This document shows positions 56,394 through 64,000 of a stretch of 64,000 nucleotides of DNA, one piece after another. Below the pieces are notes generated by a model. It saw only the letters and a program-made list of their open reading frames with translations, was not told the origin of the DNA and did no database searches. Source of the stretch: Intestinirhabdus alba (GTDB lineage Bacteria; Pseudomonadota; Gammaproteobacteria; Enterobacterales; Enterobacteriaceae); contig NZ_WMJZ01000003.1 of assembly GCF_009711095.1 (NCBI RefSeq), positions 1 through 64,000 on the forward strand. Reading direction: 5' to 3'. Each line of letters begins with the position of its first letter. Position 1 is the stretch's first letter. Both the position numbers and the translations under genes were made by a program.

Positions 56394-57785
56394 ATGGGGG
56401 AAGCAGTGGAACAAAAAAAATTAAAAATCGTCACCATCGGCGGCGGCAGCACCTATACGCCGGAGCTGATTGAGGGGTTTATCAAGCGCTATGACGAGCT
56501 GCCGGTGAGCGAAATGTGGCTGGTAGACGTCGAGGAAGGGCAAGAGAAGCTGGAAATTGTCGGCAGGCTGGCCCAGAGAATGTGGGACGCGACGCCCTGG
56601 AAGGTTAAGGTGCATTTAACGCTGGATCGCCAGCAGGCCTTAAAGGACGCCGACTTTGTAACCACGCAGTTTCGCGTCGGGCTGCTGGAAGCGCGGATAA
56701 AAGACGAAAGAATCCCCTTTTCCTACGGGCTGCTGGGCCAGGAAACCAACGGTGCCGGCGGGATTTTCAAGGCGTTAAGAACCATTCCGCTTATCCTCGA
56801 GATCGTCAACGAAATGGCCGCGCTGTGCCCGAACGCCTGGCTTATCAACTTTACCAATCCCAGCGGCATGGTCACCGAGGCTATCCTTCGCTACAGCAGC
56901 TGGCGGCGGGTTATCGGCCTGTGCAACGTGCCGGTCAACGCGATGATGAAAGAGCCGGCAACCATCAACGCCGCCCTGGCGGAGCTTACCTACAAATTCG
57001 CCGGGTTAAACCATTTCCACTGGCATCGCGTTCTTGATAATCAGGGCCAGGACGTTACTGCGGACATCATCAGCGCCATGTTCCGTAATGAAGATACGGG
57101 CATTCCGGCGAATATCCATAAGGTTCCCTTTATGCAGGAGCAGCTGGAGCAGATGAACCTGCTGCCCTGCGGCTATCATCGCTACTACTATCGCCAGGAG
57201 GAGATGCTACAGCGCGGTATTGAAGAGTATCAGACCGTGGGCACCCGGGCGGAGCAGGTGAAAGAGATGGAAACCGCGCTTCTGCAGCTTTACCAGGACC
57301 CGACGCTCCAGACCAAACCCGAGCTTCTGCTAAAGCGGGGCGGGGGATACTATTCCGACGCCGCCTGCGAGGCCATCTCCGCGCTGTATAACAATAAAAA
57401 CACCCATATCGTCGTTTCCACCCGCAATGACGGTGCCGTGCCGGATCTGGATGACGACTGCGCGGTGGAGGTATCCTGCTTTATCGGATCGGCGGGGGCG
57501 CTCCCCATCGCCTTCGGCCGGCTGGCCCCCGCCGAGCGCGGCTGGCTGCAGCTGATGAAAAACATGGAGCTGTGCGTCTGCGAGGCGGCGGTCACCGGCA
57601 ACTACGGGCTGGTTCTGCAGGCCTTCCTGATGAATCCGCTGATACCGGGCGGTGCCACCGCTAAGCGGGTCATGGACGAGCTGTTTATCGCGCACCGGCG
57701 CTTCCTGCCGCGCTTTAAGGCGGCTATCGACAGGCTGCAGGACGTTGAGATCAAAGACCCCATCGCCCGCGGTCTGAGTGAATAA
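56394..57785 (+). CDS. 6-phospho-beta-glucosidase, GH4 family
   Basis: This GH4 enzyme uses NAD and a divalent metal to hydrolyse 6-phospho-disaccharides such as cellobiose 6-phosphate. The 463-residue product has the NAD motif VTIGGGSTYTPEL at the start, the family block GLLGQETNGAGG, the FTNPSGMVTEA segment and the metal-site Cys-Asn in GLCNVP. It resembles ChbF/LicH. The start could be ATG 56394 or GTG 56406; the GTG has GGGGGAAGCA in front. It hydrolyses what the PTS upstream brings in. The second 6-phospho-beta-glucosidase, bglA, is GH1 and unrelated. Confidence 0.88.
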   Translation: MGEAVEQKKLKIVTIGGGSTYTPELIEGFIKRYDELPVSEMWLVDVEEGQEKLEIVGRLAQRMWDATPWKVKVHLTLDRQQALKDADFVTTQFRVGLLEARIKDERIPFSYGLLGQETNGAGGIFKALRTIPLILEIVNEMAALCPNAWLINFTNPSGMVTEAILRYSSWRRVIGLCNVPVNAMMKEPATINAALAELTYKFAGLNHFHWHRVLDNQGQDVTADIISAMFRNEDTGIPANIHKVPFMQEQLEQMNLLPCGYHRYYYRQEEMLQRGIEEYQTVGTRAEQVKEMETALLQLYQDPTLQTKPELLLKRGGGYYSDAACEAISALYNNKNTHIVVSTRNDGAVPDLDDDCAVEVSCFIGSAGALPIAFGRLAPAERGWLQLMKNMELCVCEAAVTGNYGLVLQAFLMNPLIPGGATAKRVMDELFIAHRRFLPRFKAAIDRLQDVEIKDPIARGLSE

Positions 57786-57810
57786 CCGGGCGCAGGGCGG
57801 GGAGCCGGGT

Positions 57811-58701
57811 ATGCACTGTTTAGGCATAGATATCGGCGGCAGCTTTATCAAGTACGCCGTGATTGACGACAGCAACAGGATCCTCCGGGCCTGGCGGAAG
57901 CCGACGCTCCGCTTCAGCGCCGCGTCATCCTTTTATGACTACCTCTGCCAGGATATTGAGCGTTCCGCTTTTCGCCTGGCGGGGGTCAGCGCGCCCGGCG
58001 TCATCGACCGCGCGGGGAGGGTGCTCTCCCGGGCCGCCGCCAGCGTCGAGGTGATGTGCGGAACCTGCGTGGATGCGGAGATCGGTAAAAGGCTCAACCT
58101 GCCGGTCAGAACGCTCAATGACGGCAGGGCCGCCGCGTACTGCGAGCTGAGGTTAGGCAATGGCAGGCAGACCCGCTCCAGCGCCTACTGGATCATCGGC
58201 ACCGGCATCGGCGGCTGCCTCTGCCAGGGCGAGCGGATCGTTTCCGGTGAAGACGGCATCGCCGGGGAATTTTCCCATCTGCCCCTGGCCATTGAGAGCG
58301 GCAGGCTGCGCGGGATCGGCAGCGTCGCCTCCGCCAAAGCCCTGCTTGAGGCCTATAACGCCGCCGTGCCGGAGGCGCAAAAAACGCAGAGCGGCAGGAT
58401 CGTCTGCGAAAGATACCTCGACGGCGAGCCGCAGGCGCGGGCGGTGATGGAGGCGTGGTGCCAGCACAACGTGATGGGGTTGTATATGCTCACCCTGATC
58501 TATAACCCGGAGGTGATATGCATCGGCGGGGCGATCAGCCAGCAGGGCTGGCTGATCCAGAAGCTGCACGAGGGCTATTATGCGGTGCACTCGCGGTTCG
58601 ACAAGCTGATTACCACCCGGATAGTGGGCTGTAAGTACGCCCGACATGCGAACGTGCTGGGGGCCGTGCTGCACGCCAGGGACGCTCTTTGCCCGGCGTG
58701 A
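57811..58701 (+). CDS. ROK-family sugar kinase-like protein lacking the zinc motif
   Basis: This 296-residue ROK protein has the ATP motif GIDIGGSFIKYA at the start, the catalytic Asp in LNDGRAAAYCE, the second phosphate motif IGTGIGGCL and AGEFSHLPL. The usual ROK zinc motif (CxCGxxGCxE) is absent; the region after GEFSHLPL reads AIESGRLRGIGSVASAK. This absence is typical of a ROK subgroup found next to PTS genes. It could be a beta-glucoside kinase or act on released glucose. The frame opens at GTG 57778, overlapping the GH4 stop. I preferred ATG 57811 with GGGGAG before it. Confidence 0.85.
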   Translation: MHCLGIDIGGSFIKYAVIDDSNRILRAWRKPTLRFSAASSFYDYLCQDIERSAFRLAGVSAPGVIDRAGRVLSRAAASVEVMCGTCVDAEIGKRLNLPVRTLNDGRAAAYCELRLGNGRQTRSSAYWIIGTGIGGCLCQGERIVSGEDGIAGEFSHLPLAIESGRLRGIGSVASAKALLEAYNAAVPEAQKTQSGRIVCERYLDGEPQARAVMEAWCQHNVMGLYMLTLIYNPEVICIGGAISQQGWLIQKLHEGYYAVHSRFDKLITTRIVGCKYARHANVLGAVLHARDALCPA

Positions 58702-58710
58702 GCCCGCGCG

Positions 58711-59583
58711 CTAATCCCCCGCTTCCGGGCGGGGATCGGCCACGCGCAGCGTCATTTTCAGCGCCAGCGACTCGCCTTTTCTCAGCATCCGCAGCCCCGG
58801 CCTGCCGGGGAGATGATGCGCGTTGACCGGATGCGTCTGCGGCTCCAGGCAAATAAAATCGTCTTTACCGTTCTGGTAAACCATCAGCCAGGGCGTATCG
58901 CTTTTTATTTCGATGCGCCTGAAGCGGTTGCTTATCGCCGCCGCGCCGCTCCAGCCGGAGTAGCAGTTATTGATCCACACGCCGGGCGCGGCCCGGGGCC
59001 GCGAAAAATCTCTGTCTGCCGGGATCGCTTCACGCCACGCGCCGGGCAGATGGTTTTCTTCCTCGCTCCACATGCCGGTGGCGGAAAACTGCACCCGGTC
59101 CTCCGGCGTCAGCAGGAAAAACGGGTGCAGCCCCGCGCCGTAGGGCATCGACTCCTCGCCGAGGTGGGTCAGGGTTAACGTCGTCTCAAAGCGATTATCC
59201 GCCAGCGTCCAGGCGATCTGCGCGGCGTAGCGGTAGCCCGCCAGCTCTTCCGGCGCGCAGCCCAGGGTCAGGGCGTGCGCGGTTTGCTTAACCACCTGCC
59301 AGCGGGTCAGCCAGCCGTTGCCGTGAAGATAGAACGGATCGCCGAACGGCTGCGGCGGCAGGGAGCAGCGCCTGTCGCCTACGGTGAAACGGTTGCCGGC
59401 GATCCGGTTGGCGAAGGGCAGCATCGGAAACATCGCCGATTCCCCCGGATGCCACGCCGGGTTTTCCGCCCACGGCCGCAGGAGATGGCCGCCGCGGTCC
59501 GCGTCCTCCAGGCTCAGCAGGCACGCGCCGCTGTCGGCGATCCGCGCCCGCAGACGCGGATTTTCAAGGGTAAAGATGTTCAT
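58711..59583 (-). CDS. Aldose 1-epimerase family protein (GalM-like)
   Basis: Aldose 1-epimerases interconvert alpha and beta anomers of sugars. The 290-residue beta-sandwich product has MFPMLPFANRIAGNRF at the N-terminus, the catalytic His residues in YLHGNGW and GLHPFF, and the base Glu in CLEPQTHPVNAHH. It ends the opposite-strand operon (DUF5107/TPR, sugar porter, this gene), with 11 bases between it and the porter. It converges on the ROK gene with 9 bases between stops. Confidence 0.88.
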   Translation of the reverse strand: MNIFTLENPRLRARIADSGACLLSLEDADRGGHLLRPWAENPAWHPGESAMFPMLPFANRIAGNRFTVGDRRCSLPPQPFGDPFYLHGNGWLTRWQVVKQTAHALTLGCAPEELAGYRYAAQIAWTLADNRFETTLTLTHLGEESMPYGAGLHPFFLLTPEDRVQFSATGMWSEEENHLPGAWREAIPADRDFSRPRAAPGVWINNCYSGWSGAAAISNRFRRIEIKSDTPWLMVYQNGKDDFICLEPQTHPVNAHHLPGRPGLRMLRKGESLALKMTLRVADPRPEAGD

Positions 59584-59594
59584 CTGTTCTCCGG

Positions 59595-61043
59595 TCAGCG
59601 CGCCTGCCCGCTGGCGGAGGCCAGGGCGGAGCGCCGCGCCGGATTCAGCATCGTCTGCTCCAGGGCCTCCAGGGAGACGCCTTTGGTTTCCGGAATTTTG
59701 CGCAAGATAAAGATAAACCCAAGGGCGCAGATGATACCGTACAGCAGGAAGCTGCCGGCCGCGCCGAGGCCGGCGTTAAGCAGCGGGAAGGTGTAGGTCA
59801 GCACAAAGCAGGCGATCCACAGGGCCAGGGTGCCGAGGGACATCGCCAGGCCGCGAACCCGCGCCGGGAAGATTTCCGACAGCAGCACCCAGGTGACCGG
59901 GGCAAGCGTAAGGGCGTAGACCGCGATGGCCGCCAGCACCAGCAGCAGGACGGGCAGGCCCATCATCCCCGTGGCGTAGGCGGCGGCGATGGCGGCATAG
60001 ATCAGCGTCAGCCCGCCGGCACCAATCAGCATCAGCTTCCGGCGACCGACCTTATCCACCAGCGGCAGGGCAATAATGGTGAAGATCAGGTTAATAAGCC
60101 CGGTCGCCACGATGGACTTCAGGGTGCTGTTGATATCAAACCCGGCGGAGGCAAAAATTTCCTGCGCGTAGTTGAAGATGACGTTAATCCCGCACCACTG
60201 CTGGAACACGGCGATAACCATGCCGACGATGAGGATCGGGCGGACGTTTTTTTCCAGCAGGGCGCTCAGGCGCACCTTTTGCGCATCCGCCCCGGTTGTG
60301 GCGACGGCGGCCTCGATCTCGCTAAAGGTCTCTTCCGCGTAGCGGTCGTTGCCAATTCTGGCGAGCATTGCTTTAGCGCGCTGCGCTTTGCCCGCGCGCA
60401 CCAGCCAGCGGGGAGATTCCGGCACCAGGAACATCAGCACCAGGAAAGCGACCGCCGGTACGACGCCGGCTCCGAACATCCAGCGCCAGCCCAGTTGGCC
60501 GTTCCAGCTCTGCTGGATGTCGAGCAGCGTGGCGTCCGACGCCACGGGGCGGGCAATCAGCAGGTTGACGATCTGCGCGGCGAGAACGCCGATAACAATG
60601 GTCAGTTGGTTAACGGCGACGAAGCGGCCCCGTTTGGCCGACGGGCTGATTTCAGCGATGTACAGCGGGCTGATGGCCGAGGCGATACCGATGCCTGCCC
60701 CCCCGACGATACGAAAAGTAATAAACACGTCGAAATGGGTGGAGAGTGCGATCCCCAGCGCGGAGGCGGTAAATAACAGGGCGGAGAGGATCAGCGGCAG
60801 CCTGCGGCCAAACCGGTCGGCCAGCCAGCCGGCGCTCATGGCCCCGAAAATGCAGCCCACCAGCGCCGAGCTCATCGCCCAGCCGGAGGTCGCCGGATCG
60901 GTAATGTTAAAGTAAGCCTCGTAGAACGGCTTAGCGCCGCCAACCACCACCCAGTCAAAACCAAACAATAAGCCGCCGCAGGCCGCCACCAGACATATCA
61001 TCCAGACGTAGCCCATATGCAGCTGATGTGGATCGTTTTTCAT
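59595..61043 (-). CDS. MFS sugar porter (sugar:proton symporter)
   Basis: This 482-residue protein has 12 membrane helices and the sugar-porter family signatures: DRFGRRLPL after helix 2, PLYIAEISPSAKRGRFVAVNQ, PESPRWLVRAGK, QQWCGINVIFNY and PETKGVSLEALE. It resembles the XylE/GalP/AraE group and should import a monosaccharide with protons. I used ATG 61043 (MKNDPHQ) because AGAGGA is spaced better for it than for 61049. It lies between the DUF5107/TPR gene and the epimerase gene and is likely cotranscribed with them. Confidence 0.88.
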   Translation of the reverse strand: MKNDPHQLHMGYVWMICLVAACGGLLFGFDWVVVGGAKPFYEAYFNITDPATSGWAMSSALVGCIFGAMSAGWLADRFGRRLPLILSALLFTASALGIALSTHFDVFITFRIVGGAGIGIASAISPLYIAEISPSAKRGRFVAVNQLTIVIGVLAAQIVNLLIARPVASDATLLDIQQSWNGQLGWRWMFGAGVVPAVAFLVLMFLVPESPRWLVRAGKAQRAKAMLARIGNDRYAEETFSEIEAAVATTGADAQKVRLSALLEKNVRPILIVGMVIAVFQQWCGINVIFNYAQEIFASAGFDINSTLKSIVATGLINLIFTIIALPLVDKVGRRKLMLIGAGGLTLIYAAIAAAYATGMMGLPVLLLVLAAIAVYALTLAPVTWVLLSEIFPARVRGLAMSLGTLALWIACFVLTYTFPLLNAGLGAAGSFLLYGIICALGFIFILRKIPETKGVSLEALEQTMLNPARRSALASASGQAR

Positions 61044-61105
61044 ATCCATTCCTCTGTGTTTCGCATGTTGTAGGGAAGGGGGGAAGCCCCCCTTTTTTTA
61101 TTTTC

Positions 61106-64000
61106 TTAGTGATAAAGTCCGGCCTCGCAGGCCAGGTGGATTAAGTGCGCCTTGTCGTGCGAGGGGTTAATGTCCAGCAGCTCGCTCACGATCTGCTTAA
61201 ATTTATCGACCTCTCCCAGCCCCAGATGGCCCAGGGCGCTGACGAACAGGCAGTGCTGGAGGTGCGCCGACCGGGCGTCGCCCTCCAGCGCCACCAGGTC
61301 GGGCAGGGAGACGGCGAAGAAATCGCTCTGCACCGGGTCATCGCGATGGGCGCTGGCCCACGCGATAAAGCCTTTGAACATCTCCGCGGCCTTCTCAGCC
61401 TGGCCCGTCCTGTTAAAGGCCAGGGCCTGGTAGAAGAGGTAATCCACGGGCTGGTCGTTGTAGTAGCGACCGGCGTCAAGACTGGAGCCGCCCTTCGCGG
61501 CCTCCCGGTACGCGGCCTGGGCCTGTTCGCTCTCCCCCTGGCGCTCCGCGCACAGGCCCAGCAGATACCAGATATCGTTGTCGCTCTGGCCCGCCAGGCG
61601 GCCTTCCCCCAGGTTCAGCGGGTAGGTCAACGCCGCGCGGAGCAGCTCCCGGGCCTCCTCCAGCTGGCCCTGGTCGATGGCCGCGATGGCCCGGCGCTGC
61701 TGGTTGATCAGATATTGACCGGTCACCTTGCCTTCGCCGCCCTCCCAGGGGTGGAAGGTGCGCCCGGCCAGGATTTGCGCCGCCAGCCCGGTCTGCCCGG
61801 TAATGTTCCACAGGTTCAGCAGCTCGGCGGTGAGATCGTCACGCATCAGCGCGACGTCAACCTTGTCCGCGAGAGCCGCCAGACGGAACGCCGGCGATTT
61901 GCCGTTGATCTTATAGAGGTAGTCGCGTTCAAACAGTAGGCGGGCGTTGCCCGGCTCCAGCGCGATGGCGCGCTGCAGGGATTTTTCAGCCTGAGCGAAG
62001 TCGCCCCGCTTGTTCCACGCCCAGATGCCCATCAGACGGTGCGCGGGCGCGAAGTCCGGCATCTGCTGCAGGGTGAAGGACCAGCAGGCCACCGCGTCGC
62101 CGTAACTTTTTTTGCTGTAGCAGAAGCAGCCGAGCAGATAGCGGGCGAAGCCGTCATCGCCGAGGCTGCGCAGCATGTCCACCTCCTCAACCAGGTTCGG
62201 AAAGCGCACCCGCAGCGCAAAGTTACGCTGCGCTTCGGCCACCAGCCTGCTCTTCTCCCTGGTATCCGGGGTCAGGGCGGCGCGCCACAGCAGCGGCATG
62301 GCCTCCTGATTGTCCAGCCGCGTCAGGAGGGTCAGCGCCTCGGCCTTCATGCCGAGCGTGGTCAGCCAGGCGGCGAGTACCGATGAGTTGATGCCCCGGT
62401 TATTGGTTATGTCGATCAGCGCCTCCAGGGCGCGCTCGTCGTCGGCAACGGCGTAGCGGGCGTAGTGCAGGGCGTAGCTGAGCGGATACTCGACCAGCCG
62501 CGCGTCGATATACGCCAGCGCCGCCGCCGGATTACCTCTTTTCGCCAGCAGGAGGCCGTACAGTGCCATCGCCAGGTTATTACAGCCATTGAAGCGCAGG
62601 CTCTGCTGACAGAAGCCGAGGGCCTTAGCCGTATCGCCCGCCATTAATGCCAGGCGCGCCAGGTGATAGAACGCGGTGTCCCGGCAGTCGCCGCTCCAGC
62701 TGGACTTGAAGTAGTTGTCGTAAGCCTCTTTCAGTTTTCCCTGCTTCTCCTGCGCCGAGGCGAGCAGATGGCTGGCTTCGCCCGATTTCGGGTTCTTATT
62801 CAGCTGATGCGCCCGCTTCAGCGCGTTTTCAGCATATTTTTCCGCCTGCGGCCAGTTGGCGCGGTTGTACTCCAGGGTGGCCAGCGCCACGTTGCAGCGG
62901 TAGTCAAAGGGATCGATCTCCAGCGCCCGCAGATAGTAGTCGTACGGGGAGCGGCTGGCGCTGAGGTACTGCTCCAGGTGCTGGCCGATAAAGTACAGCT
63001 CCTCGCAGTTGGTCAGCTCGGCGGGCAGAGCCGGCGCTTTGGCGGGGGACGGCAGCGGCGTCTCCTGGGCGATATGCTCCAGGTAAGAGAGGATCTCCCG
63101 GCCTTCGCTGTCCATCAGCGTCAGGCTGAGGCGCTGGCCGTACTCGCCGCTGAGGCTGTGCAGCCACGCCTGCGCCGGCTCCAGCGACAGGTCGCTGCTC
63201 CACAGCACCTGCTCGCCGTCCCGCAGCGCCAGCGTCACGCCGCTGAGCGGTTCGATGGCGTAGACCCCGAGGCGCAGGCCGCCCTCTTCCCGCTCCAGCT
63301 TAATGGCGGCGGTGGTATTGGCGTTCTGCAGCGTGCCCAGCTGGCTGTAGGGAAGGAAGTTCTGTACGAAAACCTTCTCTTCAAAGGGGGCAAGCCAGGT
63401 GAAGTCCGGCTGGTTGTCGGTAAAGACGCCGGTCATCAGCTCGATATAGGGGCCGTTTTTATCGGTCAGGTTACGATCCCAGGCCTGGCCGAAGTCGCCG
63501 TATCCCCAGGTCCACTGCTTTTTGCCCGGCGAGACGTGGTGATCGGCCACGTGCAGCAGGCCGCCGTTCTCGCCGTGGTGCCAGGCACCGACAAAATCGT
63601 AGTCCGATTTGTCCGCCATATAGGAGGTGGGCACCGGGATATTTTTGTAGCGGGAGATATCCACGCCGGCGGAGTAATCGACCTTATAGTATTCGCCGTG
63701 GGCGATGGGGAAAGCAGAAACCGCCCGGCGGCCGTGGTCAAACACCGCGGTGACGTCCGGCGGGAAGACACTCTGATGGTCGTCGCCGCCCTTGACCGCC
63801 GGATTGGCCCACCACAGGAAGTGGCGCGGGGTGGCGTTGGGGTTAAACACCTTCCCGGTGATTTCGATAAGCGCCCTGTGGGGATAGAGGGTGAAGCCGG
63901 TCATCACCTGCAGGCCGCGCATGGGCTCCAGCTCGCCGAGCCAGACGGTGCACGCTCCGTCGTCGTGCTCCTGAACGGTCACATCCACCGGCATAAAGGT
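61106..64000 (-). CDS. DUF5107 / TPR repeat protein (5' end outside window)
   Basis: At least 962 codons are visible, and the frame is open at the right window edge, so the N-terminus is missing. The first about 300 visible residues are a beta-rich domain of the DUF5107 type, with FLWWANPAVKGGDDHQSVFPP, resembling a galactose-mutarotase-like sandwich. The rest is a long array of tetratricopeptide-type helical repeats (for example ALEIDPFDYRCNVALATLEYNRANW). DUF5107 proteins are found next to sugar transporters, but their activity is not well known. Here it precedes a sugar porter and an aldose epimerase, so a sugar-related role is likely. Confidence 0.8.
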   Translation of the reverse strand, partial: TFMPVDVTVQEHDDGACTVWLGELEPMRGLQVMTGFTLYPHRALIEITGKVFNPNATPRHFLWWANPAVKGGDDHQSVFPPDVTAVFDHGRRAVSAFPIAHGEYYKVDYSAGVDISRYKNIPVPTSYMADKSDYDFVGAWHHGENGGLLHVADHHVSPGKKQWTWGYGDFGQAWDRNLTDKNGPYIELMTGVFTDNQPDFTWLAPFEEKVFVQNFLPYSQLGTLQNANTTAAIKLEREEGGLRLGVYAIEPLSGVTLALRDGEQVLWSSDLSLEPAQAWLHSLSGEYGQRLSLTLMDSEGREILSYLEHIAQETPLPSPAKAPALPAELTNCEELYFIGQHLEQYLSASRSPYDYYLRALEIDPFDYRCNVALATLEYNRANWPQAEKYAENALKRAHQLNKNPKSGEASHLLASAQEKQGKLKEAYDNYFKSSWSGDCRDTAFYHLARLALMAGDTAKALGFCQQSLRFNGCNNLAMALYGLLLAKRGNPAAALAYIDARLVEYPLSYALHYARYAVADDERALEALIDITNNRGINSSVLAAWLTTLGMKAEALTLLTRLDNQEAMPLLWRAALTPDTREKSRLVAEAQRNFALRVRFPNLVEEVDMLRSLGDDGFARYLLGCFCYSKKSYGDAVACWSFTLQQMPDFAPAHRLMGIWAWNKRGDFAQAEKSLQRAIALEPGNARLLFERDYLYKINGKSPAFRLAALADKVDVALMRDDLTAELLNLWNITGQTGLAAQILAGRTFHPWEGGEGKVTGQYLINQQRRAIAAIDQGQLEEARELLRAALTYPLNLGEGRLAGQSDNDIWYLLGLCAERQGESEQAQAAYREAAKGGSSLDAGRYYNDQPVDYLFYQALAFNRTGQAEKAAEMFKGFIAWASAHRDDPVQSDFFAVSLPDLVALEGDARSAHLQHCLFVSALGHLGLGEVDKFKQIVSELLDINPSHDKAHLIHLACEAGLYH

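Overview
The window is chromosomal DNA from a member of the Enterobacteriaceae. Gene order and protein sequences from tktA through lysS-idi follow the Escherichia/Enterobacter/Klebsiella/Cedecea pattern closely. Codon use is GC-rich and the intergenic spaces carry ERIC repeats. I cannot fix the genus. An Enterobacter-, Klebsiella-, Kosakonia- or Cedecea-like organism fits best.

Core region, 1 to about 37.5 kb. It opens with central carbon metabolism (3' end of tktA, epd, pgk, fbaA), then mscS, argO, yggE, argP, rpiA and serA. An unrecognised small membrane protein gene lies between serA and ygfA. Next come ygfA with 6S RNA (ssrS), zapA divergent from ygfB-pepP-ubiH-ubiI, and the glycine cleavage operon gcvTHP. 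A YaiL-family gene, bglA, yqfB, yqfA, ygfZ, sdhE-ygfX and fldB follow. The block ends with xerD-dsbC-recJ-prfB-lysS, idi, the actS-type LysM/LytM lipoprotein gene and tRNA-Gly(CCC). Folate one-carbon genes recur (serA, ygfA, gcvTHP, ygfZ). prfB keeps its programmed +1 frameshift.

Accessory region, about 37.5 to 54.6 kb, downstream of the tRNA-Gly gene. It starts with what looks like a decayed integration junction. It carries an Ag43-type self-associating autotransporter behind a leader terminator and a collapsed IS3-family remnant. A nitronate monooxygenase gene lies divergent to a LysR gene, followed by a protein tyrosine phosphatase gene. A second LysR gene is divergent from a D-tartrate dehydratase-like enolase-superfamily gene. 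A convergent luxI/luxR quorum-sensing pair has a well-spaced lux-box candidate. A GntR gene diverges from an amidohydrolase-MFS transporter operon across a perfect 22-bp palindrome. Many genes here are visibly more A/T-rich than the core.

Sugar region, 54.6 to 64 kb. A cellobiose/chitobiose-type PTS operon (EIIC, EIIB, GH4 phospho-glycosidase, ROK protein) lacks EIIA. It converges on an opposite-strand operon of a large DUF5107/TPR protein (cut by the window end), a sugar porter and an aldose 1-epimerase.

The most unusual whole-window signal is the set of ERIC repeats. Several full-length copies are 195 to 340 bp, well above the usual ERIC length of about 127 bp. They are built from interchangeable hairpin modules of one design (CAAA-stem-TTTGAAC), and paired stem positions covary between copies. 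One copy has erased most of an RpiR-type regulator gene beside bglA. Another supplies most of the -10 box in front of rpiA.
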